Below are positions 1-7,202 of a stretch of 64,000 nucleotides of DNA, piece by piece. A program made the position numbers and the translations under genes. The stretch comes from Streptomyces erythrochromogenes (GTDB lineage: Bacteria; Actinomycetota; Actinomycetes; Streptomycetales; Streptomycetaceae): assembly GCF_036170895.1 (NCBI RefSeq), contig NZ_CP108036.1:8219501-8283500 (forward strand), given 5' to 3'. Numbering within the stretch: the stretch's first letter is position 1; each line of letters opens with the position of its first letter. The notes below the pieces were generated by a model. The model worked only from the letters and a program-made list of their open reading frames with translations. It was not told where the DNA came from and searched no databases.

Positions 1-1
1 C

Positions 2-421
2 GACCCGTTCCGCGAGATGGACCGCATCGTCCAGCAGCTCTCGGGTACGTCCGGGACCTGGTCGAAGCCGTCCGTGATGCCCATGGACGCCTACCGCCAG
101 GGCGACACGTACGTCATCGCCTTCGACCTCCCCGGAGTCAGCACCGAGGCGATCGACATCGACGTCGAGCGGAACATGCTCACGGTGAAGGCCGAGCGCC
201 GGCCCGCGGGGAAGTCCGACGGCGTACAGATGGAGCTCTCCGAGCGGCCCCTCGGCGTCTTCTCCCGCCAGGTCATGCTGGCCGACACCCTCGACACCGA
301 GCACATCGAAGCCGACTACGACGCGGGTGTCCTGACCCTGCGGATCCCGATCGCCGAGCGCGCCAAGCCGCGGAAGATCGCCATCGGCGGCGAGTCCGGC
401 CGCAAGCAGATCTCCGGCTGA
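2..421 (+). CDS. Hsp20/alpha-crystallin family small heat-shock protein (5' end outside window)
   Basis: This is a small heat-shock protein, an ATP-independent holdase that binds unfolding proteins in the cytoplasm. The reading frame is open from the first complete codon (DPFREM), so the true start lies upstream; these proteins usually begin about 5-10 residues before this motif. The alpha-crystallin domain fills most of the visible chain: DLPGV early in the domain, then the closing strand motif [13 protein letters not shown], where the G-V-L signature is intact. The C-terminal tail carries basic residues and a KIAI segment in the position of the oligomerising I-x-I. A strong hairpin follows the stop. 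Two DUF2267 genes follow on the same strand, as is common in actinobacterial stress regions. Confidence 0.93.
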   Translation, partial: DPFREMDRIVQQLSGTSGTWSKPSVMPMDAYRQGDTYVIAFDLPGVSTEAIDIDVERNMLTVKAERRPAGKSDGVQMELSERPLGVFSRQVMLADTLDTEHIEADYDAGVLTLRIPIAERAKPRKIAIGGESGRKQISG

Positions 422-438
422 CCAGGCCTGCACCGGCG

Positions 439-484
439 GCGGAGGACGGGGAACCCGATCCCCCTCCGGCACCCCGTCCTCCGC
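439..484 (+). terminator. Hairpin terminator after Hsp20
   Basis: Perfect 13-bp inverted repeat: left arm 439-451, right arm 472-484, with a 20-base loop, starting 17 bases after the Hsp20 stop. It lacks a long T tract, as is usual for Streptomyces terminators. It separates the chaperone from the DUF2267 genes. Confidence 0.65.
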
Positions 485-524
485 ACCCCTTCCCCTTTCG
501 CCCCTCCCACGGAGGTGACGTGAG

Positions 525-920
525 ATGTCGATGCGCCGGGACGCGTTCCTGGACCATGTCCAGGAACGCGGCGAGTACCGGACTCGGGAGGAAGCCGAAC
601 GCGTAGCCCGCGTCGTCCTGGCGCTGCTGGGCGCGCACCTCGTCGGCACCGTGCGGGCCGAGCTCGCCGCCCGACTCCCCGAGACCTACGCCCTGATCCT
701 CCTCAACCCCCTGCAGGCCGCCGAACCGCTCACGCCCGAACGGTTCGTCCGTGCGACCGCGGCCTGGATCGAGGGTGCCACCGAGACGACGGCCCTGTGG
801 GACATCGGCGCGGTCCTGTCCACCGTGGCCGCGGCGGCGGGAGACGCCCTCACGCGCGAGGTCCTGCTCCAGCTGCCCCCCGGCTACGGCCTCCTCTTCG
901 GTCACCCCCAGCCCACCTGA
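525..920 (+). CDS. DUF2267 domain protein
   Basis: A 131-residue protein of the DUF2267 family, small helical proteins of unknown biochemical function that are frequent in actinobacterial stress loci. Typical features are the paired segments R-T-R-E-E-A-E-R-V-A-R-V-V-L-A-L-L, the middle LPE block and the closing LPPGYGLLFG. The ATG is preceded by a good ribosome site (GGAGGTGACG) at about 511. A paralogue follows at 968 with the same layout (TREEAE versus TRERAE, LPPGYGLLFG versus LPGGYALLFG), so the two arose by tandem duplication. There is no signal peptide or membrane segment. Confidence 0.85.
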   Translation: MSMRRDAFLDHVQERGEYRTREEAERVARVVLALLGAHLVGTVRAELAARLPETYALILLNPLQAAEPLTPERFVRATAAWIEGATETTALWDIGAVLSTVAAAAGDALTREVLLQLPPGYGLLFGHPQPT

Positions 921-967
921 CGCCGCCCGCCCTCACCGGCGGCCCTGCAAGAGAAAGCCGCAGCACC

Positions 968-1411
968 ATGTACGAACAGCCTCGAGCGAACCTGCCCGCC
1001 ATGGCCATGACGTTCGACCAGATGCTGGAACGCGTGCGCTACGAAGGCGCCTACCCCACCCGCGAGCGCGCCGAGGGAGCCGTCCGCACTGTCCTGGCCG
1101 CCCTCGGCCGGCAAGTCACCGGCGAAGAACGCGTCGACCTCGCCCAGTGCCTGCCCGTCGAAGCCGCCCTCGCCCTGACCGCCCAGATCCCCGAGACCGA
1201 ACAGCGCACCGGCTGGAGCTTCGTCAAGGACATGGCCACCCGCACCGGCACCAGCCCGGCCATCGCCCGCTGGGACACCGGCGCCGTGCTCGCCGTCGTC
1301 GCCCGCCTCGCCGGCCCCGACCTCCTCGCCCGCATCCTCCGCCAACTGCCCGGCGGCTACGCCCTCCTCTTCGGCCAGGCCGAACTGCGCCAGCCCGAGC
1401 ACGCTGCCTGA
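968..1411 (+). CDS. DUF2267 domain protein, tandem paralogue
   Basis: A 147-residue DUF2267 protein, cytosolic and of unknown biochemical role. I chose the ATG at 968, giving MYEQPRANL; the longer upstream reading in this frame overlaps the previous gene out of frame and is a shadow. The family blocks YPTRERAEGAVRTVLAALG and LRQLPGGYALLFG match those of the gene at 525. The gap from that gene is 47 bases, so the pair is probably co-transcribed. A 200-base spacer then leads to a STAS protein. Confidence 0.85.
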   Translation: MYEQPRANLPAMAMTFDQMLERVRYEGAYPTRERAEGAVRTVLAALGRQVTGEERVDLAQCLPVEAALALTAQIPETEQRTGWSFVKDMATRTGTSPAIARWDTGAVLAVVARLAGPDLLARILRQLPGGYALLFGQAELRQPEHAA

Positions 1412-1614
1412 CCCGACCCGGTCGGCCCGGGACCGGTGCGGGTCGCTCCTGCCCGAAGTGGCTGGCACGGGGTGGTGGTCGATCCTTATGGCTCCAGTTT
1501 GCTCCCTGGTTGTATATACGTCCCGTTTTTCGCTCTTTTATTGACGCAGGTCGTCCGAATGTCGACGATGCTGTTGGAAGCGGAAAAAACCCCAGAACGT
1601 ATGGGGAGGCAGGC

Positions 1615-1968
1615 ATGACCGCCATCGTGTCCGACCGCCGTCTCCGTCCCCCGGAAGAGGTCGGCCTGGAAATCGAGGTCATCCCCGGACCGCAACCCGG
1701 GACGGTCCAGGTCGTGGCGCGCGGTGAGATCGACTTCCACAACGCCACGTTCCTCCGCCAGGTGCTCCTGGCCGCCGTCGTCTCCCACCGAGCCACCATC
1801 CTCCTGGACTTGCAGCGCGTGGCCTTCTGCGACTGCGCAGGCCTCAACACCCTCCTGGCCGCCCGCCGTGCGGCCCTGCGAGCCGGACGTGGTCTGCACA
1901 TCACGGCTGCCGGGCGCCGGGTCGAGCGGCTCCTGGACCTCACCGACACCCGCTCACTCCTCACCTGA
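1615..1968 (+). CDS. STAS domain anti-sigma factor antagonist
   Basis: A 117-residue single-domain STAS protein of the SpoIIAA/RsbV class. These proteins bind a HATPase anti-sigma factor and release its sigma factor; phosphorylation on a Ser/Thr next to an Asp switches them off. The fold is visible: ARGEIDFHNATFLRQVL strand/helix, the conserved core LLDLQRVAFCDCAGLNTLL, and the C-terminal ERLLDLT helix. At the switch position the usual D-S reads C-D-C-A-G, so the canonical phosphoacceptor Ser is Cys here, which predicts a constitutive or non-classical antagonist. A ribosome site (GGGGAGG) lies just upstream of ATG 1615. Confidence 0.88.
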   Translation: MTAIVSDRRLRPPEEVGLEIEVIPGPQPGTVQVVARGEIDFHNATFLRQVLLAAVVSHRATILLDLQRVAFCDCAGLNTLLAARRAALRAGRGLHITAAGRRVERLLDLTDTRSLLT

Positions 1969-2094
1969 GCGCATGCGCAGAAGGCAGGTGATCCCATGAC
2001 TGGGAAGTACGCCACCGCGTCACTGCACATGTGGCATCCGACCGGGCCCCTGTCCTGTGGGTGGTGGGCGCGCTGATGGGAGAGTAGGTCGATC

Positions 2095-2322
2095 ATGAAC
2101 GCCAAGAAGCAGGACCCGCGCCCGAAGCTGCTTCCCGATGAGGGAGCGGCCGTGGACGAGCACGGTCGCCCGCCGGGAGTCCCGTCCCGGACCGGTCCCG
2201 GCACCGGCCCACCCGCCGACCCCGCCCGCGTGGAACGTGCCGGCAGGGAGCGGACGCGCAGGAAGGCCGGAGCACCGCTGCCGGCGCACCCGGACGAGGG
2301 GAGGCGCGAGTGCGCGCAATGA
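2095..2322 (+). CDS. Small hypothetical protein, Pro/Arg-rich
   Basis: A possible 75-residue protein starting MNAKKQDPRP, very rich in Pro, Arg and Gly and probably disordered. A GGGAGAG sequence about 15 bases upstream is only a weak ribosome site. I do not recognise a family. It sits between two convincing stress-type genes on the same strand, which is the main reason for listing it; it could be a chance frame. Confidence 0.3.
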   Translation: MNAKKQDPRPKLLPDEGAAVDEHGRPPGVPSRTGPGTGPPADPARVERAGRERTRRKAGAPLPAHPDEGRRECAQ

Positions 2323-2388
2323 CATGACCGGGGGCGGGAAGGGGCAGCACGGATGCCCGGAACCCACTACGAGCCGAGGAGGGTTGTC

Positions 2389-2712
2389 ATGCCCCGTGGT
2401 TCCAGCCCGAAGCGGGAACGGCAGTACGAGCACATCAAGGAAAGCGCCGAGGATCGCGGCGAGAGCCCGAAGCGCGCCAAGGAGATCGCCGCCCGCACCG
2501 TGAACAAGGAACGCGCCCGCTCCGGCGAGTCGAAGACCGCCTCCCGGTCCTCCGTCCAGGACATGTCGTCCTCCAAGCGCGGCGGTCAGCGCTCCCACCG
2601 CGGCTCTCAGGGCCCCACCAAGGAGCAGCTGTACAACGAGGCCAAGCAGAAGGGGATCGAGGGCCGTTCGAAGATGGACAAGGCAGAGCTGAAGCGGGCC
2701 TTGGGCCACTGA
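2389..2712 (+). CDS. DUF7218/Rho_N-like small basic protein
   Basis: A 107-residue basic protein of a family often labelled plasmid-stabilisation-like in Streptomyces. The N-terminal half (RGSSPKRERQYEHIKES and KEIAARTVNKERARSGE) is the conserved part. The C-terminal 35 residues (TKEQLYNEAKQKGIEGRSKM, then DKAELKRAL) form a Rho_N/SAP-like helix-turn-helix expected to bind nucleic acid. I prefer ATG 2389 because GAGGAGGG lies directly upstream; an in-frame ATG at 2353 lacks such a site. No role has been established for the family. Confidence 0.82.
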   Translation: MPRGSSPKRERQYEHIKESAEDRGESPKRAKEIAARTVNKERARSGESKTASRSSVQDMSSSKRGGQRSHRGSQGPTKEQLYNEAKQKGIEGRSKMDKAELKRALGH

Positions 2713-2747
2713 AGCCGGCGGGGTGAGCGTGAGGAAGGGAGTCTGCT

Positions 2748-2978
2748 GTGACCGAGTTCGACATCTGGGGCTACCGTCCGGATGCCGGCTATGCGAGGGC
2801 TGCCGAGTGGGGGCGGAATCTGGCGGTGGCCACCGCACCGGGCCCGGCGCGCCAAGCAAGGGTGCCCGTGGCCCGGGCCGGCGGCCACGGCCTCGCCTGC
2901 TTCGGGCTGGTCACCACCGGTTTCGCCCGTTTCGCCGGTACGCGGAAGTCAGCCCGATGCGCCGGCCTGCTGTCCTGA
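2748..2978 (+). pseudogene. PRC-barrel-type protein, probably only the N-terminus remains
   Basis: A 76-codon frame from a GTG at 2748 with a GAGGAAGGGAG ribosome site. Its first 15 residues (TEFDIWGYRPDAGYA) closely resemble the start of actinobacterial PRC-barrel stress proteins, which run to about 110-120 residues. From there the sequence is Arg/Ala-rich with no recognisable PRC-barrel strands, and the frame stops early. I read this as a decayed copy whose start signals survive. It could instead be expressed as a short orphan peptide. Confidence 0.45.
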
Positions 2979-3246
2979 GCGCCGGTGTCGCGTCCGACTG
3001 CCGGAATTCGGCGGCCCACGATCCTGCCGCCGGATCCCTTCCGGGTCGGCCGGCACGCTTGGAGTTCGCCCTGCCCGAGGCCCTCCAGCGCGACCATAAC
3101 GGCGACATGGAACGTGACCGGAACGGAGACCCGAGGCCGACGGTTCCCGGTGAACGGCGCGGTGAAGGCCCGCGTCAGCGCCTCCCTCGGCACACTCGGC
3201 GTGCGCTGAACGGCAGGTCCGTCCGCGAAGCGGCCGGTCACGAACG
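2979..3246. other. Intergenic region without recognised gene
   Basis: This stretch holds short frames on both strands, none with a recognisable family or a good ribosome site. One plus-strand frame (2985-3209) ends GAVKARVSASLGTLGVR, which looks protein-like but could not be assigned. It lies between the PRC-barrel remnant and the terminator of the minus-strand RTX-like gene, so it may hold more decayed coding DNA. Confidence 0.4.
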
Positions 3247-3289
3247 GGCCTGTGTGCGCCTCCGTTCCGGCGGAGGCGCACACCAGGCC
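3247..3289 (-). terminator. Strong hairpin terminator of the RTX-like gene
   Basis: An 18-bp stem with one bulged base: arms 3247-3264 and 3271-3289, with a 6-base loop, starting 7 bases beyond the stop of the minus-strand gene at 3296. Its symmetry also lets it stop plus-strand transcripts from the 1-3000 block. Confidence 0.75.
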
Positions 3290-3295
3290 TTGTCA

Positions 3296-3997
3296 TCAGG
3301 GGCAGTTGACCATCGGGTCGCCGGTGTCGCGGGTGCAGGAGTCGAACGCGGGACCGCCGTCGAGGCTGGTGTTGGCGTTCACGCCGTCGGTGGCGACGAG
3401 GGTGTCGTTGCCCTCGTTCCCGTTGAGGGTGTCGTTCCCCGGCCCGCCGCTGATGGTGTCGTTGCCGCCCAGGCCGAGGAGGGTGTCGTTCCCCGGGCCG
3501 CCGTTGATGGTGTCGTTGCCGGGGGTCGCTGCCGTGAGGCCGGCGGCTCCGGCCGGTTCATCGCCGACGAGGCGGTCGGCGTGCGGGCCGCCGTTGAGCC
3601 GGTCCTTGCCGCCGCCTCCGTACAGGGTGGCCGGGGCGTCGACGTTGGGGGAGACCGTGATGGCGTCGTCGCCGTCCTGGCCGCGTGCCTGCACGTCCGT
3701 GGGGAGCGGGCAGGCCACGGTGCCCGGTGTACGGGGTTCGCAGGGGGCCGAGGAGCGTATCTCGGCAGCGGTGTCCGAGACGAGGACGATGTCGCCCTGG
3801 CGGCGGATGGTGATGTCGTTGTCCACCCCCTGACCGGCGGTGACGAGCAGCGTGCCTCCTGACATCTCGACGACCGTGGCGCCCGCCGGGTGCCGCGGCC
3901 CGGAGGCGAGTGGTGCCGCCGAGGCGGCGGTGCCGCCCCACGCGGCGCACAGAACTGCTCCCGCGGTGACCAACCCGCAGATGTGTCGCGCTGTCAT
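3296..3997 (-). CDS. Secreted calcium-binding RTX-like repeat protein
   Basis: A 233-residue exported protein. The N-terminus (MTARHICGLVTAGAVLCAAW, then an Ala-rich stretch ending ASAAP) is a Sec signal peptide. After about residue 120 come glycine/aspartate nonapeptide repeats of the haemolysin (RTX) type, such as GGGGKDRLNGG, GGPGNDTLLG, LGGNDTISG and GGPGNDTLNG, which form a calcium-bound beta-roll. The C-terminus has Cys residues (DSCTRDTGDPMVNCP) suggesting a closing disulphide. No enzyme domain is present, so the role is probably structural or surface-associated. A remnant of a second such gene lies at 4078-4170. Confidence 0.88.
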   Translation of the reverse strand: MTARHICGLVTAGAVLCAAWGGTAASAAPLASGPRHPAGATVVEMSGGTLLVTAGQGVDNDITIRRQGDIVLVSDTAAEIRSSAPCEPRTPGTVACPLPTDVQARGQDGDDAITVSPNVDAPATLYGGGGKDRLNGGPHADRLVGDEPAGAAGLTAATPGNDTINGGPGNDTLLGLGGNDTISGGPGNDTLNGNEGNDTLVATDGVNANTSLDGGPAFDSCTRDTGDPMVNCP

Positions 3998-4077
3998 GTT
4001 CGTGTGTCTCCCTCGTCGTCAGGACGCGTTCGTCGTGGGTGGCACAGCATGCGGCCGACCCGGCCCCCGCGGGCGGG

Positions 4078-4170
4078 TCACGGGCATTCGGTGACGCTGT
4101 CGCCCAGGTCGGCGCGGCAGGCGTCGGCCTCGTCGCCCCCACGCACGTAGTCGTTGCCGAGCCGGACGGG
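4078..4170 (-). pseudogene. 3' remnant of a second RTX-like calcium-binding gene
   Basis: Reading the minus strand gives RLGNDYVRGGDEADACRADL followed by GDSVTECP and a TGA at 4078-4080. This is the C-terminus of an RTX-like protein and parallels the end of the intact gene at 3296 (Asp-Ser-Cys, then Asn-Cys-Pro before the stop). Homology stops abruptly at about 4165-4170, where the plus-strand aldo/keto reductase begins, itself without its normal N-terminus. The fragment is too short for a functional gene. Confidence 0.6.
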
Positions 4171-4175
4171 GCGGC

Positions 4176-5100
4176 GTGCGGTTGCCCGTCGTCTCGCTGG
4201 GCCTGTGGCACAACTTCGGTGACGGCAACCCGCTGGAAGTGCAGCGGGCGGTGCTGCGCCGGGCCTTCGACCAGGGCGTCACGTCACTTCGACCTGGCCA
4301 ACAACTACGGCCCGCCATACGGGAGCGCGGAGCGCAACTTCGGCCGTCTCTTGGCGCAGGACTTCCGGCCGTACCGCGACGAGCTGTTCATCGCCTCCAA
4401 AGCGGGCTACGACATGTGGCCCGGTCCGTACGGGGACGGCGGCAGCCGGAAGTACCTGCTGGCGAGTCTGGACCAGTCACTGACGCGGATGGGCCTGGAG
4501 TACGTGGACGTGTTCTATTCGCACCGCTACGATCCCGAGACCCCGCTCGAGGAGACCATGGGGGCGCTGAACGCAGCGGTGCGCTCTGGCAGGGCCCTGT
4601 ATGCCGGCATCTCCAACTACCCGGCCGAGCAGCATCGCGAGGCGGTGGCGATCCTGCGGGAGCTGGGAACCCCGGCCCTGCTGAACCAGGCCCGCTACTC
4701 CATCCTCGACCGCACCCCCGAGGACGGACTGCTGGACGCGGTCGGTGACACCCGTACCGGCCTGATCGCCTACTCGCCGCTCGCACAGGGCCTTCTGACG
4801 AGCCGCTACCTTGCTGGCGAGGTTCCCGCCGGGTCGCGCATGTCTGTCGGGCACTTCCTCAAGGAGGAGGCGCTGACCGACACCAAGCTGGAGCGGCTGC
4901 GGGCCCTGGGCGAGCTGGCGGAGCGACGCGGACAGAGCCTGGCGCAACTGGCGATCTCCTGGGTGCTGCGCGACCCCCGGGTGGTGTCGGTGATCATCGG
5001 GGCGAGCAGCATGCGCCAACTGGACCAGAACCTCGGCGCGCTGCACGGGGGACCGCTGTCCGAGGAGGAGCTGGCGGGGATCGACGCGCTGAGCCGCTGA
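4176..5100 (+). pseudogene. Aldo/keto reductase (YghZ-like), 5'-truncated and frameshifted
   Basis: The sequence encodes nearly all of an NADPH-dependent aldo/keto reductase of the YghZ-like subgroup. Landmarks are RLPVVSLGLWHNFGDGN, then HFDLANNYGPPYGSAE (catalytic Tyr), SKAGYD (catalytic Lys), VDVFYSHRYD (catalytic His) and the NADP-binding end VSVIIGASSMRQLDQNL. The first part is in one frame up to about 4281 and the rest is in the next frame: one extra T in GTCACGTCACTTC interrupts V-T-H-F-D-L. The usual leader of about 20 residues before RLPVVSLG is also missing. Either defect could be a sequencing error, but the junction with an RTX remnant upstream supports a pseudogene. Confidence 0.72.
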
Positions 5101-5131
5101 AGATCCACGCGGCGATGTGGCCTGCGGCCGA

Positions 5132-6361
5132 TCAGGGTGCTGCGGAGTCGGACGTGCGCCCGGTGGCGAGCGACGTGCCCCGCTGCCCTGCCGGGGTGGG
5201 CCCATGCGCCGAGCCGGCTTCGCCGGGCCTGCCCTGCGCAGGCACCGATGCGGATCCCGCCGCTCGGCCGGTTCCCGGCCGCCATGCCTCTGCGCGCCGT
5301 CCTGTGCGTCGCCACAGGCGCGGCAGGAAGGCGTAGAAGCGGTCGGGAAGGAACACGGCGTCCGCAACGATCATCGCGCCGGAGAAGAGGGGCAGTCCCA
5401 GGAGCACCGCGATGCCGATGTGCATGCCCAGCAGCACGGTCAGAACGGGGTACTTGAGCCTGCCGAAGAGTACGAACGGGAAGGCGACCTGCAAGAGCAC
5501 CGTCACGTAGCTGGCGATCGCGATCACCATCGGATACTGGTCCACGAAGTGGGAGAGCGCGGGCCAGGGCTGGAAGAGTTCGAGGTTCAGCGCGTAGTGG
5601 AGAGCGGTGCCGCCGCCCCAGGTCGGGCCCTGGATCTTGTACAGGCCGGCCGATCCGTAGAGGAAGCAGACCTGTGCCGCGATGACGAGGATGCCGCAGT
5701 TGTGCGCCACCGTGGTCAAGGTGGCACGAGCATCGTGGAGTTGTTGTACGAAGGGGCTCCTCACGGGCTCCGCGGCGTCGCCCGCGCGGGCTGCCTTGAG
5801 CCGGTTCCTGCGTGCGTCCAGGGACCAGCGCCGACCGCACGCGGTGAGGACGAGGTAGAGGGCCATCAGCAGGATCAGGTTGTCGCCCCCGTCCGTCATG
5901 AAGATCGACCTGGCATGGAACGAGGTCACCACGAGGGCGAAGAGGACGGACATGGCCCGGGTCCGCCAGCCCAGCATGAACAGCGCGGACGTGACGAGGG
6001 CCATCGCGTAGCAGAGTTCGAAGTAGACGCGGCTGTCGGACAGGATCAGGATGCTGTTCCAGCCCGTCTGGTCGAAGAGCTGCTGTGCCAGCGCCGGTGT
6101 CCAGGGGGAGCCGGGGCCCCAGATCTGGTCACGGTGCGGGAACTCGCGCAGCAGGAAGACCAGATAGAGCAGCCCGTAGCCGATGCGCAGAACCGATGCG
6201 GCGTACAGGGAGACCGGCCGGTCGGTGAGAAGCGCCCACAGAGCACCGATCCGGTCGAGGAGCCACCGGTGTGCCGTGCCGGCGACCGAGGTCTCCCGAG
6301 CCGCGGGCCGGTGCGGTGTGGCCGCCGTGGAAGGGGGCTGGGAGATCTGTTCACTTCCCAT
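5132..6361 (-). CDS. HTTM domain integral membrane protein
   Basis: A 409-residue membrane protein of the HTTM family, which is related to the membrane part of vitamin K-dependent gamma-carboxylase. Several hydrophobic spans are visible (LYAASVLRIGYGLLYLVFLL, MALVTSALFMLGW, NLILLMALYLVLTACG, YVTVLLQVAFPFVLFG, VLLGMHIGIAVLLGLPLFSG). The motifs DGGDNLILL and SAGLYKIQGPTWGGGTALHY are family hallmarks. The ATG at 6361 overlaps the end of the DUF5819 gene by 11 bases, so the two are translationally coupled. The substrate of bacterial HTTM proteins is not established. Confidence 0.88.
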   Translation of the reverse strand: MGSEQISQPPSTAATPHRPAARETSVAGTAHRWLLDRIGALWALLTDRPVSLYAASVLRIGYGLLYLVFLLREFPHRDQIWGPGSPWTPALAQQLFDQTGWNSILILSDSRVYFELCYAMALVTSALFMLGWRTRAMSVLFALVVTSFHARSIFMTDGGDNLILLMALYLVLTACGRRWSLDARRNRLKAARAGDAAEPVRSPFVQQLHDARATLTTVAHNCGILVIAAQVCFLYGSAGLYKIQGPTWGGGTALHYALNLELFQPWPALSHFVDQYPMVIAIASYVTVLLQVAFPFVLFGRLKYPVLTVLLGMHIGIAVLLGLPLFSGAMIVADAVFLPDRFYAFLPRLWRRTGRRAEAWRPGTGRAAGSASVPAQGRPGEAGSAHGPTPAGQRGTSLATGRTSDSAAP

Positions 6362-7091
6362 GGGAGGTCACCTTCCACCAGGGTAGGAGCCGGTCCTCGG
6401 TGGGTGCCGGCGGGCGGTTCCCGGCCGCTGTGCCGGGCGCAGCGACGGGCAGCGTGACGACCCGGAGCTGAATGAAGTCGAAGGTGCCGCCGTCGTTGTG
6501 GGCGGCTACGCGGTCCGCAGCGATATTGCGCAGGTACGCCTGCAGCATCACGGCCCGCTCCGAGCGTGCCGTGTCGCTTCCTCCATGTGTCTCGACGTAG
6601 GAGGTCCAGGCGCGGCGCAGGAGGTTCTGGGACGTATGGCTCGGAAATACGTTGTGGTCGACTGCGGAGTGGTCCAAGGCAGCCAGGTCGAACCAGGGGG
6701 TCACCTGTACCGATCCTTTGGAGTCCGTGTGGGCGGTTCTCGCCAGGATCTGTCGGTTGAAGGAGTCGGGGTCCGGGGCGAAGAGCCGCCAGTTCTGTTC
6801 GAAGAGCGGGAACACCCATCCGTTGACCTGCGCGCTGTACCGCTTCGACACAGGGTTGGAGGGGGCCACATGAAGGAACACCAGGACGACGTGGACCAGA
6901 GTCGTGACCAGGCAGAGGACTACGGCGGTGCGCAGCCCTGCTTTCACTGCGCGAACTCTCCTGGTCCGCTCGCCCGGCATGGCCTCTTCGTCATGGCGCT
7001 GTTGGGGGACCGGACCGGAATCGGACTGATGAAGTTCCTTCACGCCCGCAGATTCAGTTCTGCTCGACACCGCCCACCCGGTCTTTCTCAT
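6351..7091 (-). CDS. DUF5819 family membrane-anchored protein
   Basis: A 246-residue protein with one N-terminal membrane span (VVLCLVTTLVHVVLVFLHVA) and a soluble exported or periplasm-facing domain. The segment NPVSKRYSAQVNGWVFPLFE, then QNWRLFAPDP, is diagnostic of DUF5819. An alternative ATG at 6980 (MPGERTRR) has a purine-rich site and would remove 37 poorly conserved residues. The 3' end overlaps the HTTM start, and this two-gene order is recurrent in Streptomyces, so the pair probably forms a membrane complex of unknown activity. Confidence 0.85.
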   Translation of the reverse strand: MRKTGWAVSSRTESAGVKELHQSDSGPVPQQRHDEEAMPGERTRRVRAVKAGLRTAVVLCLVTTLVHVVLVFLHVAPSNPVSKRYSAQVNGWVFPLFEQNWRLFAPDPDSFNRQILARTAHTDSKGSVQVTPWFDLAALDHSAVDHNVFPSHTSQNLLRRAWTSYVETHGGSDTARSERAVMLQAYLRNIAADRVAAHNDGGTFDFIQLRVVTLPVAAPGTAAGNRPPAPTEDRLLPWWKVTSHGK

Positions 7092-7126
7092 GTCTGCTGT
7101 TTCGCCTGAGCTCTGTGCGACTCACC

Positions 7127-7170
7127 GACGGCGCGCGGCGGATTCGGTGAGGATCCCGCCGCGCGCCGTC
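7127..7170 (-). terminator. Hairpin terminator after the ice-binding gene
   Basis: A perfect 15-bp inverted repeat (arms 7127-7141 and 7156-7170, 14-base loop), 33 bases beyond the stop of the minus-strand gene at 7203. It lies before the DUF5819 start, so it separates two minus-strand units. Confidence 0.72.
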
Positions 7171-7202
7171 ATCCGATGAACGGACTTCGTGCAGCCTTCT
7201 GC

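Noticed and set aside
5117..6457. Long plus-strand frame of 446 codons
   Set aside because: It lies antisense to the HTTM gene, whose membrane spans, start site and coupling are convincing; composition of the plus-strand frame is Gly/Arg/Glu-rich shadow sequence.
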